NCBI GenBank assembly: GCA_964035575.1
Contig: OZ037930.1
Coordinates: forward strand, 956,979-1,020,978
Source of the DNA: Rhynchopus sp. YZ270_cl-10
Lineage: Eukaryota; Euglenozoa; Diplonemea; Diplonemida; Diplonemidae
DNA length: 64,000 nucleotides
Reading direction: 5' to 3'
In this document: piece by piece, positions 24,528 through 35,645 of the stretch
Numbering within the stretch: position 1 is the first letter of the stretch
How the letters are laid out: each line of letters opens with the position of its first letter
The notes under the pieces: model-generated
The model's database searches: none
What the model saw: the letters and a program-made list of their open reading frames with translations, nothing else
Told to the model about the DNA's origin: nothing
Translations under genes and position numbers: made by a program

Positions 24528-26078
24528 CTATCCGTCCGCACTCTCACGATCTATCAATGCTGGGAAGTCGTATGATTCGTCTCCTAAAGAAGTACAACCT
24601 TCAAGAAACCCGTCCCCTATTTGTGTCACACCACTTAGTCCTGCAACGTCGATGGAGGTTAACGACGTGCAATAGGATAAGAAGTAGTTCCCAAGGCTTG
24701 TGACACTTCCTAATCCTGCAAAGTTGATGGAGGTTAACGACGTGCAACCGTATAAGTAGTAGTCCCCAAGGCTTGTTACACTGCCCAATCCTGCAAAGTC
24801 GATTGAAGTCAACGACGTGCAACGACGTAAAAAGCCGTCCCCAAGGCTTGTGACACTTCCTAATCCTGCAAAGTCGACTGAGGTTAACGCCGTACAACCA
24901 TATAAGTAGTAGTCCCCAAGTTTTGTTATAGTGCCCAATCCTGCAAAGTCTATTGAAGTCAACGACGTGCAACCACGTAAGAAGCCGTCCCCAACGCTTG
25001 TGACACTTCCTAATCCTGCAAAGTCGATTGAGGTTACCGACATGCAACCACGTAAGAAGTCGTCCCCAAGGCCTGCGGCAGTGCCCAGTCCTGCAAAGTC
25101 GATTGAGGTTAACATCATGCAATCTGATAAGAAGCCATCCCCAAGGCTTGTAACACTGCTGAAGCCTGCAAAGTCGATTGAGGTTAACGACGTGCAACCA
25201 CGTAAGAAGCCGTCCCCAAGCCTTGTAACACTGCCCAATCCTGCAAAGTCGATCGAAGTTAACGCCGTGCAATCTGATAAGAAGTAGTTACCAAGGCTTG
25301 TGACACTGCTCAATCCTGCAAAGTCGACTGAAGTTAACGCCGTGCAATCTGATAAGAAGCCGCGCCCAAGGCTTGTAACACTACCCAATCCTGCAAAATC
25401 GATTGAAGTCAACGCCGTGCAACCTGATAAGAAGCAGTACCCAAGGCTTGTGATACTGCTTAACCCTGCAAAGTCGATTGAAGTTAACGACGTGCAACCT
25501 GATAAGAAGTCGCCCCCTAGGTTTGCGACACTGCGCAATTCTGCAAAGTCAAAAGTGCGCAATGACATGCACTCGAACAGGAAGTACCGACCTATTTTCG
25601 TGACGTTGCGCAACCCAGACAAGTTAATTGATTCCAGTGAGGAACACTCAGATAAGAAGTGGACATCAATCGCAGTAATAGCCAACGGGGTACTCAGATC
25701 AAGGCTACGTAAATTAGTTCTTGACAGGAACCTGGGCGGAATCGTAGTTACAACTTCTGCCTGCAGAAACAACTGCGCTACCTTGGGGTCTGTGATTTTC
25801 TTGAGCCTCTTTAGTGTGAGTTTTCTCTCACCCAATACACGAAGAGCTGCAATGGCTTCTTGCTTCTTCGTCTGCGTGAGGATCACTGTGTCGCCAGCAC
25901 TCAGCGCTGTGATGTTGATGTCCTCTCCTTCGCCGTTCCCTCCGAAGTCCATGTGAAATATGTCTTCAGCAAACCCCACTGCAGTTGCCACCTTCCGCCG
26001 CAGGTCCTTCGCTGTGTCATCCACATCCACATCGACGACGTACGTATTACCATCAAATCCCTCGATGTTGAGTTCCAT
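24528..26078 (-). CDS. Ubiquitin-like domain plus BspA-type leucine-rich repeats
   Basis: One exon encodes 516 residues. Residues 1-70 look like a ubiquitin or SUMO-type beta-grasp fold: MELNIEGF, an acidic strand, DTAKDLRRKVATAVG and a final GDTVILT. From about residue 105 to 500 follow some sixteen repeats of 23 residues on the pattern LTSIDFAGL.SVTSLGD.FL.GC, the LRR_5 or BspA-like class seen on many protist surface or scaffold proteins. There is no signal peptide or membrane segment, so a cytosolic or nuclear role is more likely. The neighbouring repeats are nearly identical, suggesting recent tandem growth. I chose this ATG over one 21 codons upstream because the duplicate at 19650-19990 keeps it. 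The substrate or partner is unknown. Confidence 0.75.
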   Translation of the reverse strand: MELNIEGFDGNTYVVDVDVDDTAKDLRRKVATAVGFAEDIFHMDFGGNGEGEDINITALSAGDTVILTQTKKQEAIAALRVLGERKLTLKRLKKITDPKVAQLFLQAEVVTTIPPRFLSRTNLRSLDLSTPLAITAIDVHFLSECSSLESINLSGLRNVTKIGRYFLFECMSLRTFDFAELRSVANLGGDFLSGCTSLTSIDFAGLSSITSLGYCFLSGCTALTSIDFAGLGSVTSLGRGFLSDCTALTSVDFAGLSSVTSLGNYFLSDCTALTSIDFAGLGSVTRLGDGFLRGCTSLTSIDFAGFSSVTSLGDGFLSDCMMLTSIDFAGLGTAAGLGDDFLRGCMSVTSIDFAGLGSVTSVGDGFLRGCTSLTSIDFAGLGTITKLGDYYLYGCTALTSVDFAGLGSVTSLGDGFLRRCTSLTSIDFAGLGSVTSLGDYYLYGCTSLTSINFAGLGSVTSLGNYFLSYCTSLTSIDVAGLSGVTQIGDGFLEGCTSLGDESYDFPALIDRESADG

Positions 26079-27284
26079 TTGTGGTTTGCGTGTTTTCTGT
26101 TGTGGGAGTGGTGGAGGATCAGTGGCAAGGCGACAAACCACCTTGGCAGTTTATCTTCACGGGAGAACAAATCGTATGCATCCCCGGAAAGTGACGAGAA
26201 GTACGGCTTCGGCACACACCTCATTATTCAAATAAGAGTGTGGCAGAAAAGAGGACAAATCAGCGGACATAAAAAACGTATGGTTGGCGGAGGGTGGGGA
26301 AGATGGTTGCTTTTGTTTTGCCTTGCAATGTCTGTATGATAAAAATAGGGGGGAAAGGTTGCAATAAAAACGTCATTTGTTAAAGAGCATGTATTCAGTT
26401 CAGTTTAAATTACGGTGTTTTGTATAAAAAAAAAATGCCTTCGTGCTCGAAAGAACTACACCGTGCGGTAGTCAGGTGAGTGACAACCGGAATGACAGAA
26501 CTCCCCGGGAAGCACCAGGCAATCAATAAATTGACAGCATACGTAAGAAATAAGAAAAATAAGCGAAAGTGAGTGACAGAACACTTTTGTGTAGAGAAAA
26601 AGGTTTATTGCAAAAACCTAAGTCTTGCGTGCTTAGTCACCTTGTTAAAAAGGGGAGAATTTGCAAAATGAGAAGGGGGGGGGAAAAAGCGGCAGGCGGT
26701 CTTGAACAGAAAAGGTATTTGTTGGAAAATTTTAATAAAAACTATTGTTCACCTTCAGAAAAGTCGCTTTCTTTTGATTCCTGATTTCTGAGTGCCCACG
26801 GTCAACAACATCGTGCACACTCAGAAAACTCTCATCAAGAAAACGACTTTTCTAGTCGGTACAAATAGCTATTATTTATTCCCCAAAATGAAGAGCCTCA
26901 AGCCAAACTGACGTGTTCCTGGTGAAGTGAAAACAGTTATCACGTCTACACAGTAAGGCTGCACAGGGTTCGGAGTAGCACACAGCTCAGGTGGAGGGGT
27001 CATCAACCGAGTGATAGGGTACATCAATGGAAACGGTGGCAAATAGAAGAGAGAGAAAGGGAGTAAACTGCGCAACATGACTTACACGGATGATGTCCGT
27101 TACCCAACGGAAAGAACTGCACACACACACACAAAAGGAGAAAAAAATAGTATGATGCTAAGAAGTACACCTAGCTATGCTAACGCGTCTGAGTTGATCC
27201 TGGAGGCAGGCACCACAAATAGGAGGGATAATATTGTCTTGGGGAGACGCTGGTATAGTCGGTGGCTGCCATAGAGCGTGTCTG
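26079..27284. other. Intergenic region
   Basis: No gene is seen. It begins with the duplicated 5' flank of the LRR gene. A dispersed block at 26273-26430 recurs at 42752-42925 (GTATGGTTGGCGGAGGGTGG), and another at 26456-26520 recurs near 45175-45230 (GTGCGGTAGTCAGGTGA). A hairpin-family copy lies at 26605-26645. Confidence 0.55.
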
Positions 27285-28805
27285 TCACTCCCCTCTCTTC
27301 ACCTTCTTCAGCGTGAACTCACCCTCAATGTAAGGAAAGCGTGGGACGTACACCGGGGCGGACTCCTCTGTGATCTTCCAGGAGTACGCAAGCATCTGCT
27401 TGAAGAAGATCTTACCCACAGTCACTGCAAGGCCTTTGCCGGGACACCAGTGGTCCATTTCGCCGTTGTCTTCGTCATCAACCGCAAAGTCTGCAAACCC
27501 TGTGAACTTCTCTTTATACTCCTTAAGGGAACGTACACGGAACTTCGCGTGGTCTGCCCCCCAGACATTCGGGTCTTTGTCTGCCATGCAGACATTTAAC
27601 AGAGTGCGTGTGCGGTTTGCTGACCCAGGCGGGCCGCTCCAATATGGAAACGCAGCAACCGGCGAAAAGAACCGGATTGACTCATAAAAGAACTCTGCTG
27701 CAGCTTCGCTTTGCAGTGCAAAGGTCTGTGGAAAGATGTCACCGTGCTGCGTCGTGTCAGCGTGGAGTACGTACAACCCTGCCTTGAGCCCATGAGGCAA
27801 CGCCAACCCACCTGCAGCAAGGAACATATCCAGAAAAGACCGTCCCAGCTGCTGGTAGCAGTCTGCTGTGGGCGAACAGTCACGTTGTGCGAGCTCGACA
27901 CCATAATGCTTCATGGCCATGTTGCGGTAGTGTTCTACGTAGGCGGAGAGCTTCGAGAGGGTCTTCGCGAGGAGCATACGCGCTGCAAAGCGTGGCAGCA
28001 TCTGCGCAGGGATCTGTGAGTCAACAAAGGAGTCCTGAATAGCTGTGAACTCGTTGTGGTCGAAGGGGTACACCTCTCCAGGGAAGAGGATCTCGTGAAG
28101 AATGATCTGGACCAATGCGCCTAGGTCTTCTTTGACTTTGAGATGCGTCCTTTCTGCGAGGTAGTCTGCCACCATTGTCTGGACACGTGCCGCGCAGGAT
28201 GCATCGCAATAGAGCATGCGTGTCAGAAGTGGACGAAGTGCTGCCTTTTGTGAAGGTGTCATGGCCAGGCCTACGGCCTTGGGCTCCACGTCGTCCCAGA
28301 AGAGATCACTGCACTGAAGCATGCCTAGTTCGTTTCCACGCCAGATCTCCCCATTGCGTTGACGTCGTGCCACAGTGCGCAGCTCTGCCGACACCACAGC
28401 GTGTGTGCTGTACCCGACTGTGCCGGTGCCCAGGACGTTCTCTCGCTCCTCACACCCCGTCCAAGACCCGTTCAGCTGCTCCTCCCACCCATCAGGGTAC
28501 CGTGCAATGTCGACCCCCTGCTGAGGGTACGCAGGGCGTGTCTTGCAGAGCCCTCGTATCATGCCGTGGTCGATGATCTCCTTCATGTCCATGAGGTATG
28601 CGAGGGTGACGTCGCCGATGTGCACCTCCCCTGCGCATTGGTGTGTGCAGTGTGCTGCGGCACGGCCGTCGGTGGTGAGGCGGCACCGTGCAAAGCAGGC
28701 AGCGTTGAGGTAGTACGCACACAGCGCTGCGAGGAGCACTGCAAAGGGCCATACGGGCACAACACTGTGGTGGTGGTGGTGGGTGCTGCGACGGATCCTG
28801 CACAT
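27285..28805 (-). CDS. Membrane-anchored cytochrome P450, CYP74-like heme loop
   Basis: A single exon encodes 506 residues. A His-rich start is followed by one hydrophobic segment (about 14-37), a likely ER anchor. The P450 signature ExxR is E375-S-I-R378 (FFYESIRFF). The heme-thiolate Cys is probably C454 in HWCPGKGLAV. The canonical FxxGxRxC is absent; CxGK directly after a short insertion recalls the CYP74 clan (allene oxide synthases and hydroperoxide lyases), which use fatty-acid hydroperoxides and need no reductase. An I-helix-like FLDMFLAAGGLALPHGL lies at 314-330. Family membership is inferred from these few motifs only; another divergent P450 is possible. It stands alone with about 1.2 kb of intergenic DNA downstream. 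Confidence 0.65.
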   Translation of the reverse strand: MCRIRRSTHHHHHSVVPVWPFAVLLAALCAYYLNAACFARCRLTTDGRAAAHCTHQCAGEVHIGDVTLAYLMDMKEIIDHGMIRGLCKTRPAYPQQGVDIARYPDGWEEQLNGSWTGCEERENVLGTGTVGYSTHAVVSAELRTVARRQRNGEIWRGNELGMLQCSDLFWDDVEPKAVGLAMTPSQKAALRPLLTRMLYCDASCAARVQTMVADYLAERTHLKVKEDLGALVQIILHEILFPGEVYPFDHNEFTAIQDSFVDSQIPAQMLPRFAARMLLAKTLSKLSAYVEHYRNMAMKHYGVELAQRDCSPTADCYQQLGRSFLDMFLAAGGLALPHGLKAGLYVLHADTTQHGDIFPQTFALQSEAAAEFFYESIRFFSPVAAFPYWSGPPGSANRTRTLLNVCMADKDPNVWGADHAKFRVRSLKEYKEKFTGFADFAVDDEDNGEMDHWCPGKGLAVTVGKIFFKQMLAYSWKITEESAPVYVPRFPYIEGEFTLKKVKRGE

Positions 28806-30654
28806 TATTCTTCCTGGTTTCTAAGGGGGAAACCTAAAAGGAGATGTGTAGTGTCTGTAGAGCAGAATATTTCCCCATGATATGTACAGTTATAACCTTC
28901 TGCGTCTCTTGAGAACGGTGTTGACACACAACGCTCTCGTCAACAAATATGTCTCGGTGTGCGACTAGAACACCACGCTGCCCCTGCAATTTCGTTTACA
29001 TCTGATATTCCATCCTCTCCCACTCATCGAGATGAACGGGGATCATGGAAGACCCAGGTTAGCTATCATCTGTGTGATGCACCCTCATCCCCACAGCTCT
29101 TTTCCCACACAAATAAAGCGACAATCCTCGCTCCTTGCATTATTGTAGCAACACAGACGCACACACCGGTAGGAAGGACCCTGGTGGGTTCATCCGCTGT
29201 CGTGAGCACCCCTAGCGACCCCTACCTCACCCAATGCTGCCTACCCGCACTGTCACGAACCATCCACTCTTGCTCTCGAAGCTAATCGCTATCATACCAG
29301 CCACAATCCATGCGGGTGGCATCCGGATACTGCCAAACAACTCCACTGATACCCAGGTCTGGAGAACTGAGGGAAAAAAAACTCTGTCCAAGGTTTCCAC
29401 CTCCCCTGGCCCCATTACCCCATTACCCCCCCCCCCCCCCCTCCTGCCCCAAGGTCCCACCCCTCCTTTGCAACGCTGCAACGGCAACAGACGAACCTGC
29501 TGTGTTCCGGAAAAAAACGAGGCACCCCTCGCTCAGCCCTCAAATGGGGTACAGAAACCACGTATTCATTTCCGACCACCAGCATCCATCCCCTAGCAAA
29601 TAACCCTTCCCCACTCACCCCCTGCTCTTTTCTGCTTTTGGCCGCAGGCATTCCCTCAAGGAGGACCTTCGCACACCCACATCTCGACGGACCTTCACCC
29701 TGAACAATATTCCGACCAGGAACCCCCACTAATTGATTTCAAGCACCTCCCCTCCCTCCCCTCCCACTCACCTGCACAACACCCCCCCTCCCCTCTCCCT
29801 CTGTCTTACACTACACGCGTACCCCACCACACGGAGACCCGCATCCACAAAAGCGCACACAACACCCCAGCCACGACAGCACACCATTCAAGATCAAAAT
29901 CTCCACGTAAATGCACACAACACGCTTGGTACAAAAAACCGAGGGAGAACGCCCACCCTTTTTTTTTTTTGCAACCCCAACCTTACAACACAAGAGACGG
30001 CTGCAACTATGGCATATAATGACGTTTTGCGACGTTCCCCTTCCCCATCCCCACCCCACCCCTAAGGACCATATTCTACGCAAGAATTACCCTCACTAGG
30101 CATCAACACCACCCCACCTTTCTCACCCCACCCTATACCTGTCTGTGCACGACAGAGACACATTCATCACTATCAAGCTTCTTTGATGTAGGGTCTGGAG
30201 GTCATTGATCACTGTTGCACATGAAGACGTCCCTCCCTCTCCCTCTCCTACCTCTGAATGGTCTCTCCGAAGCAGCGAGCAAGTGCTACACCACCTACGC
30301 ACACTAATGGCTACCTATGATGAGGTTAGGACAAACCCAGAACACAAGTTAGATGTGGTTCCTCACATCGCACAAAGATTCTGAGGTTTCTTTTCAACCC
30401 ATATACCCCACCCACCCACCAAATCCCGAGATTCTCTTCTCCTTTGTTTTGGAAAATAGGATGGAGCACCCCGTCCCACACGAATGTGAGGGAATGCAGC
30501 CACCCCGACCCGAGATTCTCTTCCCCATTTCTACTGAATTCTTAGGATTTAGAGAGAAAAAGCAAAAAAGGGAAAAAGGGAAAAAGGGCGTTCTTTGAGA
30601 GTATAGTGTTGAGACATTGTTGTGAGGTTGATGGGAAAAAAATGAAAAAAAGGT

Positions 30655-30880
30655 TTGACTTGAAATACAACAGCCCGCTCATGAACAGTGAGCTTTTGGT
30701 ATGCGACCGGGAATACCGTTGGGGGGGGGGGTGGACCCCAACCAGTGTCGACTACATCCATTTCGAGGTTTATACCTGATATGCCCTTACTCCCGCTTCC
30801 TATCATGTGTCACATGAATGAAAGGATCATTTGGAGACGCAGGTTACTAAGTCTGCGTGATGCAGGGTCCAGTTGGGACG
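30655..30880 (+). repeat. CATCCATTTCG dispersed repeat, most complete copy
   Basis: About 225 bp: GACTTGAAATACAAC, a CTCATGAACAGTGAGC hairpin-like core, TGGACCCCAACC, CATCCATTTCGAGG, TACTCCCGCTTCC, ATGAATGAAAGGATCA, and GTGATGCAGGGTCCAGTT. The copies at 17560-17700 and 17762-17915 together cover the same order. There is no open frame. The family is unknown. Confidence 0.6.
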
Positions 30881-31255
30881 TACGTAGATGAAGAAAAATG
30901 CACTTCTTTTTTTTTTTTTAATTCATAAGCAAAAACCCCCCAAAAAGACAACGTCTGAGATGGAGGGAACGCATAAAAATAAATGAAAAATCAAAAAAAA
31001 AAAAAGAGCAAAAAAAAAAAAAAAAAAAGGGAAAACAAAAGTTGATGAGATGATCTCAAGCCTCTCATGCTTGATCATCTAAAAAACAAAGAGGGGTAAG
31101 TCTGAGCATTGTTATTTTTTTTTTCTTCTTTTTTTTTTTTTTGCACGGTGCTGAACAAAAGGGCACTGTGGAAGGAAACGGAGGATTCATTTGTTCTGAT
31201 CTTGGTTCGTTCCTGAAACATGTTGTTATAAAAAATCAAAATAAAATAAAACAAG

Positions 31256-31410
31256 AAGTTGAAAGTGCAAAACACCTGAAGTTCATCAGCGGACGCAGTG
31301 CACTGGTTCTCCGCGGGTTATCAAACCCCCAGAGAGCACTTCATTTTTTTTTTTTTTTGTCATGCACACGGTTACCACGAGGGAAGGTTGCGTGCAGGTA
31401 CATAAGAGAA
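31256..31410 (+). repeat. Composite short repeat (AAAGTGCAAACGCC / GAGAGCACTTCAT / GGTTACCACGAGGGA)
   Basis: Three adjoining blocks recur in inverse order and orientation inside the hAT-like elements at about 20536-20655 and 32115-32235. The first block alone recurs near 4397-4443, 32866-32925, 41500-41540 and 45528-45570. In the element copies one block contains GGGGTTCGATCC, which mimics a tRNA B box. Confidence 0.5.
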
Positions 31411-31716
31411 AGGAGTGAAGGAGAATAAGATAAGATGACCCCTAAGCCTCTCTCGTTTGCTTAGTCTGATTAGATTACTTAATGTTTTGAACATTGGTTA
31501 TTCATCAATCTTTTTTGTTGTATTTTTTGGACTAAAGCCTCGTTTGCTTAGTCACCTTTGATCATGATCGTTACCACACAGCATAGGCTGTGCGGAATTG
31601 CCGGGGCATTGTCGGTGATAATGTCAAATCCCCCACAACAAAAGACCCCTCCCCAGAAAACAGAATCTCGACCTCCAATATGTCAAAAACCTTCTTGGGT
31701 GAGCTTTTGTTGTAGT

Positions 31717-32600
31717 CAGGGTTGCCCCTTGTTCTCGGAAAAAACAGCAAAATTCTGGATTTATGTTCCCGTTTTTTTCCTTTTTTTTGGGTGGGGTTTT
31801 TTGCCCTTTTTCGGGCTTTCCGAGCTCTACCCTCACTGTAGTGGGGTCATTTCGAGAAAATGGACAAGTTCTTGATTGATATAAATTTTGGTTACGACCA
31901 CTAGTGCGTTGCTCACAATGCTAAATGAGTGTCAGAACTGTGATTCTGGGCCACTTTAACCGCCCCTCGAAATTCAAAAAGGGGTCCCAAACCCGGGCGC
32001 GCTACACGCGCGCGGAACTTTTTGCAGCTTTGGTCTAGTTGCATTTTGGCTGCAAAATGCAAGGGGATCCCCAAAGACGTTGGGAATATTATTTGGATGG
32101 GGCAGTGATTTTGTACCGGCATACGCTCCCTCGTGGCAACCGTGTGCATGCCAATGAAGTGCTCTCTGGGGTTCGATAACCCGTGGAGCCAGTGCTTCCG
32201 CCGATGAATGGTGAGGCGTTTGCACTTCTCTTTTTGCGGAGCAAAAAATAATATAAATGGCGCCGCAGGCAAAAATTTTTGGGTACGGTGTAAAAATCTA
32301 GCTTCCAACGAACCCTTTTTTGCAGAGCAAAAAATGAAAAATGGCGCCGCAGGCAAAAAAAAATTGGGGGTACAGCCCTGGATGGTGCAGGATTTTGGTG
32401 TCAATTTTTTTTTTCTTGCCCCCTGAAAACTCTTGCTTTTGAGAGTTTCGACCATTTCACCACACTGGTGGTGTGTCACCTACAGTGAAACCCACCAGAA
32501 ACCACAAGAAAGCCCCCTAAGGAAAAAAGGAAAAAAAAAAAGGAAAAAAAAACTAAAATCCAGAATTTCATGTTCTCGGTCCCACTTAGGAACTTCCCTG
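31717..32600. mobile_element. Non-autonomous hAT-like element, CAGGGTTGCC family, copy B
   Basis: 884 bp with imperfect inverted ends (CAGGGTTGCCCC and GGAACTTCCCTG). It is flanked by a perfect 8-bp target duplication, GTTGTAGT (31709-31716 and 32601-32608). This defines the family's limits and shows hAT-type integration. The sequence is nearly identical to 20143-21023, implying recent movement. It encodes no transposase and would depend on one supplied in trans. The intact hAT transposase at 38183-40255 has different ends (CAAGGTTGG), so it is not an obvious partner. Confidence 0.85.
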
Positions 32601-32608
32601 GTTGTAGT

Positions 32609-35600
32609 TGTTTTTTTTTTTTTTTAAATTTTTGGTAATTTGTTTGTTTAGTGTAGCTGCCATTCAGGCAGTCTTCACTATCATAATTTTTTTTTTTTTG
32701 AAAAAAATTGTTGGGAGTAGTGTGTAGTTTGCCTCGGTTGTTGTGTTGCCACAGTTTTTTTTTGTTTTGTTTTTGCAATCTCCACTTTTCTCCATTTTTT
32801 TTTTTTTTTCGATAAAAAATGGGACATTTTTTTTTCCCACCAGGAGAAACAAAACAAACGGAGAAGTTGAAAGTACCAACGCCTCACCAATAAATTCACC
32901 GGCAGACGCAGGGACAAAAAAAACTGGCACAAAAAAGCGCCACCTGCAAAAAATTAAACAAAGAAGAAGAAAGGAATGGGCCATATTCCATTGGAATCGC
33001 TAATGACTTTTTTTTTGTCCTCCCTAAAAGCGGATAACGTGGTTCATATAAAGAAAGGGTGATTTGATGTAATGGAGTGTTAAGCACTCCATTTGGCTCA
33101 AATGGAAGAGAGGGTAGGGAGTTGTGGGGAGAGAAGAGAAGAAGAGGCACGGAGCTTTGCATCGGAGGATCCAGAAAGAGGAAAAAAAAAAGTTGAATTG
33201 AAATACAACAGCCCTCTCGTGAACAGTGTACCTTTTGGTTGTACCGAACCAAAAAAAGAAAAAGAAGAGAAAAAGAAATTAGATTCATATACTTTCAGTT
33301 CACAGAATTGAAAGTATTTGAGAGAGAAAGAAATCCACGGTGGCCTGAACGGACCCCTTAGGGTAGGGTCCGCGGGGGTACCCCTCAAAGGGTCCGACAG
33401 GCCACCGTGGAAACGTTGCTAGAAACGCTTTGGCTGCAGTAACATTGATGGCTTCGATGGTCGACCCATGTGCGCATGGTATACGCGTTGACGCTTTCGG
33501 TACCAATGAAGGAACCTACTCACAGGGGGTGCCATAATCGCGAGAAGAGAACTTAGTTTTTTTTTGTGTATTAGTGCCTCCACCCAGAGGGATGAGCTTC
33601 ACCTATACCAAACCGCTGAGGTATTTTTTTATTTCTTTTTCTTTTTCTGTCACCTCCGGCTCCGGGCCTTCATATTTTTTTTTTTGTTTGCTTTTTTTAG
33701 CGAAAACGGAGCCTCACACGTTGTTTGCAGGCCACAGTATAAGGGTGGGAGAGAGAGAGAAGAAGGAGAAAATGGAGGGTGGAAGGGTGGGAGAGAAAAA
33801 AAGACAAGATGCAAGGAAAGTAAGTACCCTGTCAAACTAAAAAAAAAAGGGGGGGTGAAAACAATTCATTAAAATGAATTGACCCAGGCGTATGCAGAAA
33901 AAAGAGGGGAAAAGGGGGAGGTTTTTGGTAAGATATTAAGCCTATGTAAGGCATCTTGAAAATAAGATGGAAGAACTCGAGGGGATAAAGCCTACGAGCT
34001 CCCTCCCGCCTTGAAGAGGGAGGGTGGTGTGACAAAGCAAGACGAAGAAGCACGACGTAATAGAAATGTATTTTCTTTTCTTTTTCTTTTCTTTTCTTTG
34101 TGTGTCAGTCGGGGAACAGCAACGAAAAAGAGAGAAAAAAAAATGTGACTTTAAATACAAAGCCCTCTCATGACAGTGTACCTAAAGAGACTATTTTTTT
34201 TGTTGAGAAGACAGGGTATTGAGGCCCTCCCGGGTACAGACCGTATCAAATCAACAAAAAAACAAAAAAAAGTTGATGTCGACAAGCAAAACACAACAAC
34301 GAAATTTAAAAAAATAAAAAAAACATTCACCATTACAGTCGTGCAAAAGGGCAGAAAGGGAAGGGGGAAAAAAACAGGAACAAAAAGAAAAGAAAAGAAG
34401 ATGGCGAAGAAGAAAAAAAATTTAAAAAAAGGTTGAATTTTCATGCATTTGGGAAGCCGTTTCTCTTTTCTTTTCTGATCTTTTTTTTTTTTTTTTTTTT
34501 GCTTTTTGCTTTTTTTTTTGGGGGGGGAGAGAGATCCTGAGGGAGGGCTAAGAAGAACGAATCATACGCGTAATAAGAAACCAGCTGACAATAAGGATTT
34601 GTTTGGCCCTTTGTTTTGAGCTGTGTGCGATGTGCGTTTTTCTTTTTCTTCTGTTTTTTTTTTTTTTTTTTGGACTTTTTTTTTTTTGAACACAAACGGT
34701 ATGCAACCTCACCACACCACCAAAGCAGAATGCCCTGTAGTGTTACGTGATGACTGCATTCTATAAAAGAAAATAAAAAAACATGCAAAAGATGAATCTG
34801 CCTTGCAGGGCAATGTCGGATACAAAAAACATTGGTAGAGATAAAATGGTTGTTAATGCAGACACCTCCGACTGACCTACGATGCCAGCCCCGGAATGAA
34901 AGCACAAATACCCGGATTGGTAAAGGATAAAAGAGAGAAAAAAAAGAGGGCGACGAACTTACCTCTGAAAAAGCAGTCGAGAGAATTTACTTCAGGCACT
35001 CCGCTAGGTACTAAAGTTCTGTTGATTGTCAACAGAACTTTTTGAAAATGGGGAAAAAAAGAAAAAAAAAAAAAGTTCTGCTAAGTGGTTCAGACCCGTT
35101 CTACCTGTCAAAAAAGCTCAGGAGAAGAAGATATGGAGAGGTGAGTGCTCAAACGTCCCAAAAAAGTCAAAATCGGGCGTTGGTAAAAAAAAAAGTTGCG
35201 CACCGTGCGCCTGCGGCGCAAGCATGTACCCACCAACGTGGACCATCAACAGAATATTTTCAAAATCGGAAATCCTAGCGGAGAGCCTGATTTACTTGGA
35301 AAAAAAAAAAAAAAAAAAATGGAAAAAAAAATTTTTTTGAAAGATGAATGTGCCTCTCATGTACACACATCTTCAAAGGTGACGGAGGGTTTGGGTAAAA
35401 ATTGATAAACTAAGGGCAAAAAAAAAAAAAAAATGGAGATATAATGGAAACTCAAAAGTAACGATCTCTTTACACCGCCCAGCCTCCTCTGGGGGACCAC
35501 TCCTGGTGGAGTATTGTCTCGCGTTTGCTGAGGGGGTGTGCGGTACAAAGAAAGAACGTTATTTGATTCAAATGGTGAGCAATACTCCTTGAAATATATA

Positions 35601-35645
35601 TCTGTAGAAGTGAGTGGTCTGTGGTGCGTGCTGAGGTTCTTGTTT
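32609..35645. other. Gene-free low-complexity region
   Basis: No gene is seen; open frames are translations of A/T and purine tracts. It holds a family B copy (32700-32785), a short ATTCA-loop hairpin at about 32645-32685, the strong hairpin at 33334-33412, a GATGCAG element (about 34850-34906), and a perfect 11-bp inverted repeat AGTTCTGTTGA/TCAACAGAACT at 35013-35038. A CCTCTCATG hairpin is at 35337-35378. Confidence 0.55.
33334..33412. repeat. Long imperfect hairpin
   Basis: TCCACGGTGGCCTG at left pairs exactly with CAGGCCACCGTGGA at right; after a three-base bulge GGACCC pairs with GGGTCC. A second small stem lies in the loop. No copy of it was found elsewhere in the window. It could be a foldback element or a structured RNA. 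Confidence 0.55.

Larger units (their letters stand above)
28806..31716. other. Intergenic region with repeats
   Basis: No gene is supported. It contains partial and nearly complete copies of the CATCCATTTCG repeat (28985-29090 and 30655-30880), C-rich low complexity at 29400-29480 and 29740-30060, three hairpin-family copies (31041-31080, 31430-31475, 31530-31560) and a composite short repeat at 31256-31410. Confidence 0.55.
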
